A DNA stretch of 64,000 bases from Actinomadura madurae (GTDB lineage: Bacteria > Actinomycetota > Actinomycetes > Streptosporangiales > Streptosporangiaceae). Positions within the stretch are counted from its first letter, which is position 1. Each line of letters begins with the position of its first letter. Location of the stretch: NCBI RefSeq assembly GCF_900115095.1, contig NZ_FOVH01000010.1, positions 248,001 to 312,000 of the forward strand, read 5' to 3'. A program made the position numbers and the translations under genes. The notes under the pieces were generated by a model. It worked only from the letters and a program-made list of their open reading frames with translations, made no database searches and had not been told where the DNA came from. This document shows, one piece after another, positions 45,553-56,199 of the stretch.

Positions 45553-45892
45553 CAGATCCGGTGAGGGCCCTCGCGGAGGTGGTGGATCCCCAGGATCTGG
45601 TGGTCGATCGTTGGTGGGTGACCCGGGAGTACAGGACGGCGAGTCCGGTCAGTACCGACAGCCAGCAGACGACATGGAAGATCCCGTCCCACACCGTGTT
45701 CATCTCCAGCCCCGACACGGTGTGCGGGGAGTAGAACTTCAGGATTCCGTCGACGAATCCGCCGAGCCCTACTCCCAGCACGATGCCCGGCGATCGCAGG
45801 CTCGCCGGCAGGTGCCTTCGGTCATCTTTCGCGAGATCGCGGTCATCCGTCCTCGTTTCGGCTTCATGGAGGCGCGGCGCCCGTGCGACCAT
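45489..45892 (-). pseudogene. DUF2243 membrane protein remnant
   Basis: Pieces of a DUF2243 protein lie in two frames. SPGIVLGVGLGGFVDGIL followed by TVSGLEMNTVWDGIFHVVCW and LSVLTGLAVLYSRVTH are in one frame. DHQILGIHHLREGPHRIWWD with VGFLLLGGVLIAAAIR continue in another, after about 45605. Between GFVDGIL and TVSGLEMN the usual HQILQWHH section is missing. The end runs into the ctaG frame without a proper stop. DUF2243 genes often precede ctaG, so this was once a normal pair. Confidence 0.75.
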
Positions 45893-46040
45893 CGGCCGCG
45901 TCGATGGCGGGTGAGCGCTTGGAGGCTGGGCGCGGCCGTCCAAGCGGCGGTCGGTCGGTGTCGTTAGAGCTGGATGTGGCCGGGTAGCCGTAGCGCGACG
46001 GCCGGGCCGACCGGCGACTAAAGCGACAGTGGGGGGGCGG

Positions 46041-46220
46041 ATGACCACGCCAGAGGAGAACGCGCCGAAGACCGAGGACACCGATCGGGTGATGAATTCC
46101 GACCGGGACCCTGATCAGAACTCCGAGCCGCGTCCCGACGTGCGGACCGAGCTGGGCGCCGAGCTCGAAGACAAGATGGCGGAGAAGGGACTGTCGCGAG
46201 ACGACTTCACCGAGTCCTGA
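46041..46220 (+). CDS. Small acidic hypothetical protein
   Basis: A 59-aa protein, strongly acidic and hydrophilic (Asp, Glu, Pro rich), with a C-terminal helix DKMAEKGLSRDDF. No Cys, no signal peptide. A GTG 12 nt upstream is an alternative start; the intervening G-run may serve as Shine-Dalgarno. I do not recognise the family. It points toward the decayed alcohol dehydrogenase. Confidence 0.5.
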   Translation: MTTPEENAPKTEDTDRVMNSDRDPDQNSEPRPDVRTELGAELEDKMAEKGLSRDDFTES

Positions 46221-46720
46221 GCCGATCCTGATCGAGGGGCGCCCCCGTTAGGTGCGGCGCGTCGTCCAGAGGCATCTCGTGGGTGGCGAGGTGGCGCGTG
46301 CTCAGTTCTCCCTTGGCGATGCGTTCCAACAGCTTGGGGATGTAGCGCTGCCCGTGCATCTGGGCGCCGCGCAGGGCGTAGATCGCCTCGCGGACGGCGG
46401 TCGGCCGGTCGGTCTGCATCCGGAGCTGGTGTTCGACCTGGTCGTAGACGTGCTCTTCGCCAACCGCTCGGGGAACATGGCCTGGGTGATGCCCGGGTTG
46501 TGTTGGAGTTGTCGCACAGCGACCGCAGGTCGTTGGCGCAGTACCAGCACCGCCCGCAGCCGCGCATCGCGGGGATGTACCCGCCGATCAGGTGCAGGTC
46601 GGAGCCGCAGGTCGTCCCGGCGGTGACCTTGACGATGACGTCCTGGTCGTTGCGGATCCGCGGCTCGGGGACGTCCTCCACCCGCAGCCTGTTCACGCCT
46701 TCCCAGCACAGGGCCTTCAC
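46207..46720 (-). pseudogene. Zinc-dependent alcohol/formaldehyde dehydrogenase remnant
   Basis: The start is recognisable (KALCWEGVNRLRVEDVPEP, then GTTCGSDLHLIGGYIPAM) but then jumps straight to the structural-zinc Cys motif GCGRCWYCANDLRSLCDN, losing the GHE region. After a frame change, NPGITQAMFP leads into the C-terminal piece HVYDQVEHQLRMQTDRPTAV and the segment HGQRYIPKLLERIAKGELS in a third frame. The whole Rossmann domain is missing. An intact enzyme is about 380 aa; this is about 170 codons in three frames. Confidence 0.82.
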
Positions 46721-46969
46721 AGCCGTCCCTCCCCGCCCGCGCGCCGGGTCGCGAGGCCCACCAGCTTCCCGCCCGGTGTGGGACGCGTGGTGGGGGGGCG
46801 CGTCCGCCCGCAGGATCTCGCCGGTTTCGATCAGGGACTTGGCCTCGCGCAGCGCCCGCCGGACGCGCTGCCGGGGATCGTCGCCCGTCAGGCGCTCCAG
46901 CGTCCCGGCGGCGGTGCTCTCGCGCAGCCGCGCGGCGAGCGCGGCGGCCGTGGCCAGGGCGCGTTTCAT
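46721..46969 (-). CDS. Small ORF running in frame into the dehydrogenase remnant
   Basis: MKRALATAAALAARLRESTA begins an 83-residue basic, helical stretch that reads without a stop into the GTG of the broken dehydrogenase. A small separate gene in this position would need a stop that is not there, so either the stop was lost in the decay of the region or the frame continues as a meaningless fusion. Weakly supported. Confidence 0.35.
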
Positions 46970-47001
46970 GGCGTCTCCAGACTGGATCGGGCCGTCACCG
47001 G

Positions 47002-47574
47002 TCACTTGCCGTCGCGGGCGTCGCGGATCATGTCGCGGACGCGGTCGACCACCGCGGCAATGGGTCCGGCGAGCAGGTTCTTGGTGGCGGTCTCGGTGCC
47101 GGGGTGGGGCCGGGTGGGTGCGGTGGCCTGGGCGGCACGGACGGCGGCGGCGAAGCCTCTGAGCTGGGCGGGGCTGAACTCGTCCTTGAGCCGGTCGAAT
47201 TCGTAGCGCTCTTCGGCGCGGGCGTGGGTGAGGACGTCGATGCGAAGTTTGTCGACCGATTTGAGGAAACGGGGGTCGTCGGTGTCCATGCCGTCCAGTT
47301 CGGCCAGCAGTTCCTTGGCCTCGCGCTCTTCGGCCAGCCGGTCGTCCACGATGCCGTCGCCGCCGGGCAGCCGCCGGGCCATCGGGTGGATGAGTTCTTC
47401 TTCGGCGGTTTCGTGAATGGCCAGGAGTTTGACCAGATCCTGGAAGGCGTTCTTGCGGTCGTCGCCGTCGGTGTGCAGGACCTCGTCGAACAGGTCCCGG
47501 ATCTGGCCGTGCTGAGCGCGCAGCAGGTCGACGACGTCTCCGGTGGTTTCGGCGTTGGCGGGCGTGGTCTGCAT
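47002..47574 (-). CDS. Hemerythrin-domain protein
   Basis: A 190-aa protein. Residues 12-135 form a hemerythrin-like four-helix bundle with the expected His/Glu ligands (AQHGQIRDLFDEV, AIHETAEEELIHPMAR, LTHARAEERYEF). Such proteins bind O2, NO or sense iron/redox at a di-iron site. The C-terminus is a linker and a short helix. ATG at 47574; it is divergent from the ferritin-like gene across a 219-bp region holding a GTGGAC-N6-GTCCAC dyad. Confidence 0.9.
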   Translation of the reverse strand: MQTTPANAETTGDVVDLLRAQHGQIRDLFDEVLHTDGDDRKNAFQDLVKLLAIHETAEEELIHPMARRLPGGDGIVDDRLAEEREAKELLAELDGMDTDDPRFLKSVDKLRIDVLTHARAEERYEFDRLKDEFSPAQLRGFAAAVRAAQATAPTRPHPGTETATKNLLAGPIAAVVDRVRDMIRDARDGK

Positions 47575-47663
47575 GGATGTCCCCTGCTCGGTGGTGCGGG
47601 TCCGGTGGTACCCGCCGGGCCGTACCCGAGGCCGCCGCCCCTATGCGGCCCCATTCGGTGGAG

Positions 47664-47681
47664 GTGGACTGGGATGTCCAC
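47664..47681. promoter_or_regulatory. Dyad in the hemerythrin/ferritin-like divergent promoter
   Basis: GTGGAC-TGGGAT-GTCCAC is a perfect 6-6-6 inverted repeat between two divergent genes, suitable for a shared regulator. The half-site resembles GGAC of the DosR-like boxes but the spacing differs. Confidence 0.45.
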
Positions 47682-47793
47682 TCGGTGACAAAGGTCGTGT
47701 AATGCCGGGCCGGCGCAGGTGCGGAACGTCTCGTGCCGGGTACCGGCAGCGGGTGTCGCATCCGATCTCGTCTCGAGACGAAAGGTGAGCCTG

Positions 47794-48999
47794 GTGGCCT
47801 TCAACCCGCTCGAACACCGCGGTATCCCGCTGGACGACCAGTTGCGGAACTGGGCGCAGCTGGACGTCGCCCCCGTCGATCCCGACGCCTCCGATCCGTA
47901 CACCAAGTGCCGGATCATCACGATGAACGGGATCGAGGTGGAGGCGATCATGTTCAGCCACCACTTCGCCCGGGTCTGCCCGGACGTGGAGGTCAAGCAG
48001 CAGCTGGCCGCGGTGCGCTACATCGAGGCGCAGCAGCAGAAGGTCGTCAACTGGCTGCTCCCCGGCCAGGCCTCGGTGCTGGAGACCACCATCAGCTACG
48101 AGCAGGTCGCCGTCGACCTGACCGGCTGGGTCGCCCGCCAGGAACCCGACCCCTACCTCAAGCAGGCCTACAACTTCGGGCTGCTGGAGGACTTCGACCA
48201 CCTGTACCGGTACTCCAACCTGTACGAGATGATCGAGCACCGCAAGGCCGAGAAGGTCATCGACCAGCTCACCGAGGTCATGCCGGGCCGCCCCGGCTAC
48301 CTGCAGCACCGCAACCCGCTCGACAACGTCCGCGAGCCCTACGACCGCGCGGCCGCCGAGCCGATCTCCAAGCTGCACGCGCTGACGATCATGTCGGCCG
48401 AGCAGCAGACGATGAACTTCTACATGAACGTGGGCCCGATGTACATGGAGCCCATCGCCCGGCAGCTCTACCAGGAGATCGGCCTCGTCGAGGAGGAGCA
48501 CGTCACCCACTACGAGTCGCTGGTGGACCCAGGGGAGACCTGGTGGGAGCGGCTGGTCAACCACGAGTACAACGAGTGCTACATGTACTACTCGTTCATG
48601 CAGACCGAGTCCGACCCCCGCGTCAAGGGGATCTGGGAGCTGCACCTGAACATGGAGCTGGAGCATCTGCGGATCGCCTGTGATCTGATGCGCCGCCACG
48701 ACGGCCGCGACCCCGAAAGCGTCCTGGCGCCGCAGTTGCCCGAACCGGTCACCTTCGAGCCCAACAAGCAGCTGCTGCGCGAGCTGCTGGCCACCCAGAT
48801 CGACTGGACGACCCTGGGCACCGGCTACGTCCAGGAGGCCCACCAGCGGTTCGAGGCCTACCAGGACAAGATCAACGCCGAGCGCGGCGCGCAGGAACGC
48901 GTCATCGACGAGCACCGCGACAAGTTCGGCGACGAGTACCGCCTGGAAACCGACGGCCCCCACCCCGTCGAACGCCTCCGCGACAAGCCCGCCAGGTGA
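47794..48999 (+). CDS. Ferritin-like di-iron family protein (uncharacterised)
   Basis: A 401-aa, all-helical protein beginning MAFNPLEHRGIPLDDQLRNW. Glu/His-rich helices such as ISYEQVAV, SAEQQTMNFYMN, EEEHVTHYESL, NHEYNECYMYYSF and NMELEHLRIA give several E-x2-H pairs of the ferritin-like type, so a metal centre is likely. The family is conserved among soil actinomycetes near hemerythrin genes, to my recollection, but has no assigned function. GTG 47794 is chosen because AAAGGTGAG precedes it; an upstream GTG at 47785 is possible. Confidence 0.72.
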   Translation: MAFNPLEHRGIPLDDQLRNWAQLDVAPVDPDASDPYTKCRIITMNGIEVEAIMFSHHFARVCPDVEVKQQLAAVRYIEAQQQKVVNWLLPGQASVLETTISYEQVAVDLTGWVARQEPDPYLKQAYNFGLLEDFDHLYRYSNLYEMIEHRKAEKVIDQLTEVMPGRPGYLQHRNPLDNVREPYDRAAAEPISKLHALTIMSAEQQTMNFYMNVGPMYMEPIARQLYQEIGLVEEEHVTHYESLVDPGETWWERLVNHEYNECYMYYSFMQTESDPRVKGIWELHLNMELEHLRIACDLMRRHDGRDPESVLAPQLPEPVTFEPNKQLLRELLATQIDWTTLGTGYVQEAHQRFEAYQDKINAERGAQERVIDEHRDKFGDEYRLETDGPHPVERLRDKPAR

Positions 49000-49123
49000 C
49001 CGTCCTGCCGGGGCGGTCCCGCGATGAGCACCACCGCCGCGGCAACCGCGAAGGGCGCGCATGGGGCACCCGTGGACGGGTAGTGGGGCGCCATAGCAGC
49101 CGAAGAACGGAATGGTGAGGACC

Positions 49124-49363
49124 ATGAGCACGACACACGAGCAGGAGACCGGTGGCGTCACCGGCACCAAGGACAAGGACTACAACCTTGTCTGGTTCGT
49201 CGAGCAGTGCCTCAGCAACGCGCTGCGCCTGGAGACCTACATCGCCGACGCCGAGCGCGCCGGCGACAGCGAGCTGGCCGACCTGTTCCGCCGCGCCCAG
49301 ACCGAGAGCCGCAAGGGTGCCGAGCAGGGCAAGGACTTCCTGCGTCGCCGCATGACCGGATGA
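49124..49363 (+). CDS. Small conserved helical protein
   Basis: A 79-aa protein with a polar N-terminus and two helices (YNLVWFVEQCLSNALRLETY and DSELADLFRRAQTESRKGAE). It has one Cys and no signal peptide. It follows the ferritin-like gene by 124 nt in the same direction and probably belongs to the same functional group. ATG at 49124 with GGTGAGG upstream. Function unknown. Confidence 0.65.
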   Translation: MSTTHEQETGGVTGTKDKDYNLVWFVEQCLSNALRLETYIADAERAGDSELADLFRRAQTESRKGAEQGKDFLRRRMTG

Positions 49364-49454
49364 CACCCGGGGACGCCGGCGGTTGACGCGTGCGGCGTCC
49401 CAGCCCAAGCCCGGTCGACCGCGGTCGGCCGGGCTTTCGGCGTCACGCGGCTCC

Positions 49455-50510
49455 CTACAGGCGCGTGCTGCCTCGGCGGACGATGGACCACGAAGCGATC
49501 TCGGTGCCGCCGGGCTTCTGCCCCAGCGCCGCGTGCGCGCATGCCGCGCCCTGGTCGCGCAGCGACTGCGCGACCGTCGTCAGGCCGAGCCGGGCCGCCA
49601 CCGCCGCGTCGTCCCACCCGGTCACCGCGACATCGTCCGGTATGGCGCGACCGGCGGCGCGAACCGCGTGGACGACGCCGGCCGCCTGCTGGTCGCTCAT
49701 GGCGGCGATCGCGTCGGGCGGCGCGGCGGAGGCGAGGAGCGACGCCGCGGCGCGTTCGGCCTCGGCGGTGTCATTGCGTGCGCAAACCGCGATGACGACA
49801 TCGCGCCACGCGATACCGGCCGCCTCGATCGCCTCCCGGTAGCCGTCCAGCCGGTCCCGGGTCACCGGGAACAAGATCTCCGGCATGTCCGCGCCGCCGA
49901 TGACCATGCCGGCGCGCTCTCGGGAAAGCGGAAAGCTCACGATCGCGGGACGTTCGGCGCCCGCGAACGCGACCGTGCCCACCGCGCGTGCCGCGGCGCG
50001 GTTGTCGATGCTCACCAACCCCATGCCCCGGACGGACGGCCCGCCGTGGACCACCGCCGGACGTTTCATCGCCTGCACGGCGGCCAGGACCGGATCGTCG
50101 TCGGATGTGGTCCAGACGATGAACCCGTCCACCGCGGCCTCGGTGATCCGCGAGATGTCCTCGGCGGCACCGGTGATCGGCAGGATCGTCATGCCGTAGC
50201 CGTGATCGGCGCAGACGTCGGCCACCCCCGCCAGGAACGACACCGCCTCCGGGTCCTCGAACGCGTAGCTCAGATGCTCGCCCATCACGACCCCGAGCGT
50301 GCGGGAGCTGCCGCGGCGCAGCGACCGGGCGCTCGGGTCCGGTCCGGCGTACCCGAGCCGGTCCGCCGCGGCGAGCACCTTGGCCCGTGCCTCGTCCGAT
50401 ACGCGGCTCGGCCGGTTGTAGGTGTAGGAGGCGGTCATGACCGACACCCCGGCCAGCTCGGCCACCTGCGCGAGGGTCACCCGCTTCGAGCCTCGGGACG
50501 ACGCTGCCAT
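49455..50510 (-). CDS. LacI-family regulator
   Basis: A 351-aa LacI/GalR protein with HTH TLAQVAELAGVSVMTASYTY (residues about 10-29), hinge PDPSARSLRRGSS and a ligand-binding domain containing WTTSDDDPVLAAV and TGWDDAAVAARLGL. It is divergent from an MFS gene with only 46 nt between the two starts, in which a TGTGTA-N4-TACACA dyad sits. It most likely represses the MFS gene and itself. The ligand is unknown. Confidence 0.9.
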   Translation of the reverse strand: MAASSRGSKRVTLAQVAELAGVSVMTASYTYNRPSRVSDEARAKVLAAADRLGYAGPDPSARSLRRGSSRTLGVVMGEHLSYAFEDPEAVSFLAGVADVCADHGYGMTILPITGAAEDISRITEAAVDGFIVWTTSDDDPVLAAVQAMKRPAVVHGGPSVRGMGLVSIDNRAAARAVGTVAFAGAERPAIVSFPLSRERAGMVIGGADMPEILFPVTRDRLDGYREAIEAAGIAWRDVVIAVCARNDTAEAERAAASLLASAAPPDAIAAMSDQQAAGVVHAVRAAGRAIPDDVAVTGWDDAAVAARLGLTTVAQSLRDQGAACAHAALGQKPGGTEIASWSIVRRGSTRL

Positions 50511-50539
50511 GCGGCCAGCGTAACGGTCCCAATGGGGGC

Positions 50540-50555
50540 TGTGTATCGTTACACA
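50540..50555. promoter_or_regulatory. Operator between the LacI gene and the MFS gene
   Basis: TGTGTA-TCGT-TACACA is a perfect 6-bp inverted repeat ending 1 nt before the MFS ATG. Protein binding here would directly block its translation-initiation region or promoter. Confidence 0.7.
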
Positions 50556-50556
50556 T

Positions 50557-51795
50557 ATGAGTTCCCGCTCACCCCGTCGCATGATCATCTCGGTGGTCGT
50601 GGCCTTTGCCGTGTTCGGTGCGTTCTGGGGGGTGTGGGGAGCCTCCGTCCCGCGGGTTCAGCACCAGGCCGGGGTCAGCGACGGGCAGCTCGGTTTCGCG
50701 CTGCTGTTCGTGGGCGCGGGCGCCCTGCCCGCGATGCTGCTGACGGGCAGAGCGCTAGATCGATGGGGCCTGGCGGTCTCGGCCGTGCTCATCGCCGCCC
50801 TCGGCGTCGCCGGCGCCGCGCTGGCACTGACCGCGGTGGACGCCGCGAGCCTGTGCGCCGGACTGGCCGTCGTCGGTGCCACCAGCGGGGCGGCGGACGT
50901 GTCCATGAACGCCGCCGCCGGACGGGCCGAGAAGATGGCGGGCCGTCCCGTCATCACCCGGGCCCACGGCGTCTTCTCCAGCCTGGTGGTCTTCGGGAGC
51001 CTCGCCACCGGGCTGGCGTCGGCCGCGTCGCTACCGCTCGCGGTCCCTTTCGCGGCGGTCGCCGTCCTTTCCCTGCCGGCCGGTGCCTTCTTGTTCAGGG
51101 CGCTGCCCAGCCATGCGTCCACCGAGCGGAGCCCGACCGCCGATGCGGCACCATTCGGACGCCGCGATATCGTCCCGTACCTGCTCATCGGGGTCCTGGG
51201 CGCGCTCGCGTTCGCCGGCGAGAACGCGCACCAGAGCTGGAGCGCGGTCTTCGCGCACGAGGAGCTTCATTCGAGCACGGGGTTGAGCGCCGTCGCGCCC
51301 GCCGTGTTCGCGGGCACGGTCGCGATCACCCGGTTCTCCTTCGGCGGCCTCAAGGCCGAACATGCTCGGACCGTCCTGCTCGCCGGCGCGTCGGCCGCCG
51401 CTGCCGGCGCCGCCCTCATCGCCGTCGCACCCACGCTGCTCATCGCCGGGCTGGGGCTGGCGGTGGCCGCCGCGGGGACCGCGGTGCTGTTCCCGACCCT
51501 CCTCGGCGTCGTCTCGCGGAACGTCGACGAGTCCCGCCGAGGCCGCGCCACGTCGGTCGTCACGACCGTCTCCTACCTCGGCTTTCTCGTCGGTCCGGTC
51601 TACGTCGGACTGTGGGCCGACGCGGTGGGACTGCGCGGCGCCATGGTCGCGGTCGCGGCCCTGGCGGTCGGCCTGCTCGTCCTCACTCCGGCGCTGCTGC
51701 ACCTCAGCGGCTTCGGTCCCCGAGGCGTGGACGCGTCGGCACGCCAGACGCCGATGAGCCCTCGGAGGGAGAGCCGACTCGGAGCCAAGCGGTAG
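50557..51795 (+). CDS. MFS transporter
   Basis: A 412-aa twelve-helix transporter of the sugar/drug-efflux type. It opens with ISVVVAFAVFGAFWGVWGAS, has an MFS motif in GRALDRWGLAV, GENAHQSWSAVF in the middle and a C-terminal half with GRATSVVTTVSYLGFLVGP. The pattern is similar to YbjJ-like MFS proteins. The adjacent divergent LacI regulator suggests a small organic substrate. A 25-residue Arg-rich tail follows the last helix. Confidence 0.88.
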   Translation: MSSRSPRRMIISVVVAFAVFGAFWGVWGASVPRVQHQAGVSDGQLGFALLFVGAGALPAMLLTGRALDRWGLAVSAVLIAALGVAGAALALTAVDAASLCAGLAVVGATSGAADVSMNAAAGRAEKMAGRPVITRAHGVFSSLVVFGSLATGLASAASLPLAVPFAAVAVLSLPAGAFLFRALPSHASTERSPTADAAPFGRRDIVPYLLIGVLGALAFAGENAHQSWSAVFAHEELHSSTGLSAVAPAVFAGTVAITRFSFGGLKAEHARTVLLAGASAAAAGAALIAVAPTLLIAGLGLAVAAAGTAVLFPTLLGVVSRNVDESRRGRATSVVTTVSYLGFLVGPVYVGLWADAVGLRGAMVAVAALAVGLLVLTPALLHLSGFGPRGVDASARQTPMSPRRESRLGAKR

Positions 51796-51853
51796 TCCAC
51801 ACGGCTCCCGTGGCGGCGTCCGGGAGCGGGCGAGGCCGCTGACCTGGAATTGT

Positions 51854-53089
51854 TCAGGGCCTGCGGCCCTGGAAGGTGCGGCGCAGGTCGCTCACCCAGG
51901 CATCCGGGTTCTCCCAGGGGATGAAGTGGCCGCCGTGGTCATGGGCGTTGACGTTGACATGGTTGAAGTACCCGGCCAGCGGGCCCGCCTTGAACGCCCG
52001 GACGCGCTCGTCGGCGGTATGAATGCCGGGCGGGTTCTCGTACGAGACGAAGGTGAGCCCGACCGGGGCCTCCACGACAGGGGTGCGGTCGTGGGCGGGG
52101 ACCCAGGGGTAGCGGTTGGCGTTGGCGTAGTAACGCATCGACGTGGCGATGGAGTTGTTCACCCAGTAGATCGTGGCGTGGGTGAGCAGGTCGTCCTTGG
52201 TGAAGACGGACTCGACATCGCCGCCGTTGTCGCTCCAGGCGTTCCAGCGCTCCAGCAGCCAGGCGAGCAGGCCGGCGGGCGAGTCGCTCAGCCCGTGGGC
52301 CAGCGTGGCGCCGTCGAGCATGTGCACGGTGAGATGGGACGCCCAGCGGTGGTCCATCTCGATGATACGGGCGCGGACGTCGTCCGGCTGGTCGTCGGTG
52401 AGGGGCCGGTTCCGGGCGAAGTCCCAGGCGCGAGGTCCGGAGAAGAAGTCGAGCGGCAGCCCGGAACCTATGTGGATGCCGTACAACTCGTCGGCGTACT
52501 TGTGGCCGAGCTGGCTGGAGACGATCCCGCCGATGTCGCAGCCCCCGGCGGCGTACTTCTCGTAGCCCAGGGTCCGGGTCATCAGGGTGTGCCAGAGGTC
52601 GGCGACCTTCCAGAAGTTCACGTCCGGGAAGCCGGTGAGCGGGCCGGGGAAACCGAAGCCGGGCAGTGACGGCACGATGACGTCGAACGCGTCCGCGGGG
52701 TCACCGCCGAACGCGCCCGGGTCGGCGAGCGGATCGATCACCTTCGACCAGTGCCAGAACGTCCACGGCCAGCCGTGGGTGAGGATCAACGGGATCGGGC
52801 GGGGCCCGCGGCCGGGCTTGCGCATGAAGTGCACTGGGACGCCGGCGACGTCCACCTGGTAATGCTCGTAGACGTTGATGGTGGCCTCGGCCTTGCGCCA
52901 GTCGTAACCGTCCCGCCAGTAGGCGACCAGCCCGCGGAGATAGCCGTCCGGCACGCCGTAGGACCAGTCCTCGTTCCCTTCGTCCAGCGGCGGACGCGTC
53001 AATGTGAGACGGGCGCGCAGGTCATCAAGGGCCTCGTCTGGCACGTGGATCGGTGCCGGCTCCAAGGGAAAGTCGTGCGAGGAGGTCAT
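51854..53089 (-). CDS. Epoxide hydrolase (alpha/beta-hydrolase family)
   Basis: A 411-aa enzyme of the microsomal-type epoxide hydrolase family. It has the N-terminal EHN region (PIHVPDEALDDLRARL), the oxyanion motif HGWPWTFWHW, the nucleophile elbow GGCDIGG with catalytic Asp, and the C-terminal His in HGGHFIPWENP. It hydrolyses an epoxide to a diol. ATG 53089 has GAGG just upstream, and the longer in-frame extension lacks homology. It lies 200 nt from the FAD monooxygenase on the same strand; an epoxidase followed by an epoxide hydrolase would be a sensible pair. Confidence 0.92.
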   Translation of the reverse strand: MTSSHDFPLEPAPIHVPDEALDDLRARLTLTRPPLDEGNEDWSYGVPDGYLRGLVAYWRDGYDWRKAEATINVYEHYQVDVAGVPVHFMRKPGRGPRPIPLILTHGWPWTFWHWSKVIDPLADPGAFGGDPADAFDVIVPSLPGFGFPGPLTGFPDVNFWKVADLWHTLMTRTLGYEKYAAGGCDIGGIVSSQLGHKYADELYGIHIGSGLPLDFFSGPRAWDFARNRPLTDDQPDDVRARIIEMDHRWASHLTVHMLDGATLAHGLSDSPAGLLAWLLERWNAWSDNGGDVESVFTKDDLLTHATIYWVNNSIATSMRYYANANRYPWVPAHDRTPVVEAPVGLTFVSYENPPGIHTADERVRAFKAGPLAGYFNHVNVNAHDHGGHFIPWENPDAWVSDLRRTFQGRRP

Positions 53090-53290
53090 GGCGTGGTTCC
53101 TTAACTTGGGAAGCGGTGCCGCCGGCCTGCCGACGATCGATCGCCGACAGGCCGACAACGACATGCTGTCCCCGCCCCTCCACCGCCGCAACCAGCGACG
53201 AGCCCGCGCAACATCGGGTCGGGGCGCGATAGCAACCCATGCCGGAGACCCCGCCATGACTCCTCACGCCCGCGCGGTTCGCAGGCGAGA

Positions 53291-55212
<1,922 letters not shown>

Positions 55213-55974
55213 ATGTCGCAGGGCGCGTACGCATCGGTGAACGGCATCGAGCTCTACTACGAGGTGCACGGAGCGGACCACCCCGGACTTCCGCTGATCA
55301 TGCTGCATGGCGGCGTGCAAACGTTCCACCTGAGCTTCGACACGTTGCTGCCGGAGCTGACCAAAGACCGTCAGGTGATCGGTGTCGAGCTGCAGGGGCA
55401 CGGTCACACCGCCGACGGCGACCGCCCGTTCAGCATCGGGCAATGCGCGGCCGACGTGGTGGCGTTGCTGGATCACCTGGACATCGACCGGGCCGACTTC
55501 TTCGGCTACAGCCTGGGCGGGCTGGTCTCGACCGATGTCGCCGTCAGCCATCCGGAACGGGTCGGCCGGGTGGTGCTGGCCGCGTCGCACTTCCGCCCGG
55601 ACGCGTACTACCCGGAGATCACGGCGCCGGAGCAGGACTCGCCCCGGCTGCCCACCGAGGAAGAAGGCGCGGCCATGTATCAGGCTTACATCGAGGTGGC
55701 GCCCGACCCGGACCATTTCTCCGCGTTCCTGGAGAAGATCCAGCCGGCCGTGCACGCCTTCGAGCCATGGACGGACGAGCAACTGGCTCGACTGACGATG
55801 CCGATCTTGATGATCATCGGCGACACCGATTTCGTCCGGCCCGAGCACGCGGTCGAGATGCACAACCGGTTGCCGGACTCGCAGCTGGCGATCCTGCCCG
55901 CAACCAGGCACATGGAGGTCGTCGAGCGCGCCGACCTGGTGCTACCGATGGTCAAGCCCTTCCTGCGCCGCTGA
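55213..55974 (+). CDS. Alpha/beta hydrolase
   Basis: A 253-aa single-domain hydrolase. It has oxyanion motif LHGGVQTFH, nucleophile elbow GYSLGGLVST (Ser about 97), acid Asp in GDTDFVRPEH and catalytic His in ATRHMEVVE. The architecture matches small esterases, lactonases or haloperoxidase-like enzymes. ATG 55213 with GGGAGG upstream. Located among monooxygenase-type genes, so a role in processing oxidised metabolites is likely but unproven. Confidence 0.9.
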   Translation: MSQGAYASVNGIELYYEVHGADHPGLPLIMLHGGVQTFHLSFDTLLPELTKDRQVIGVELQGHGHTADGDRPFSIGQCAADVVALLDHLDIDRADFFGYSLGGLVSTDVAVSHPERVGRVVLAASHFRPDAYYPEITAPEQDSPRLPTEEEGAAMYQAYIEVAPDPDHFSAFLEKIQPAVHAFEPWTDEQLARLTMPILMIIGDTDFVRPEHAVEMHNRLPDSQLAILPATRHMEVVERADLVLPMVKPFLRR

Positions 55975-56199
55975 CACCCCTGAGCCGTTGCCGAGCCGGA
56001 CCAATCGACGGGGTTCACGGAGAAAGCGACGCGGTGCCCCAGCGGCCTCGCTTTCCCGAACGGGCACGCTCATGGCCCCAAAGGGGCGCTGTCTCTGATC
56101 TGGCATGGATGCCGGGGCTGCTTGATCGCCGATGAGTTTCGCTTCGGTCGACGGTCACCATCAGTGACAGCCCGTTCGAAGTCAGCCGAGGAGCAGCGC

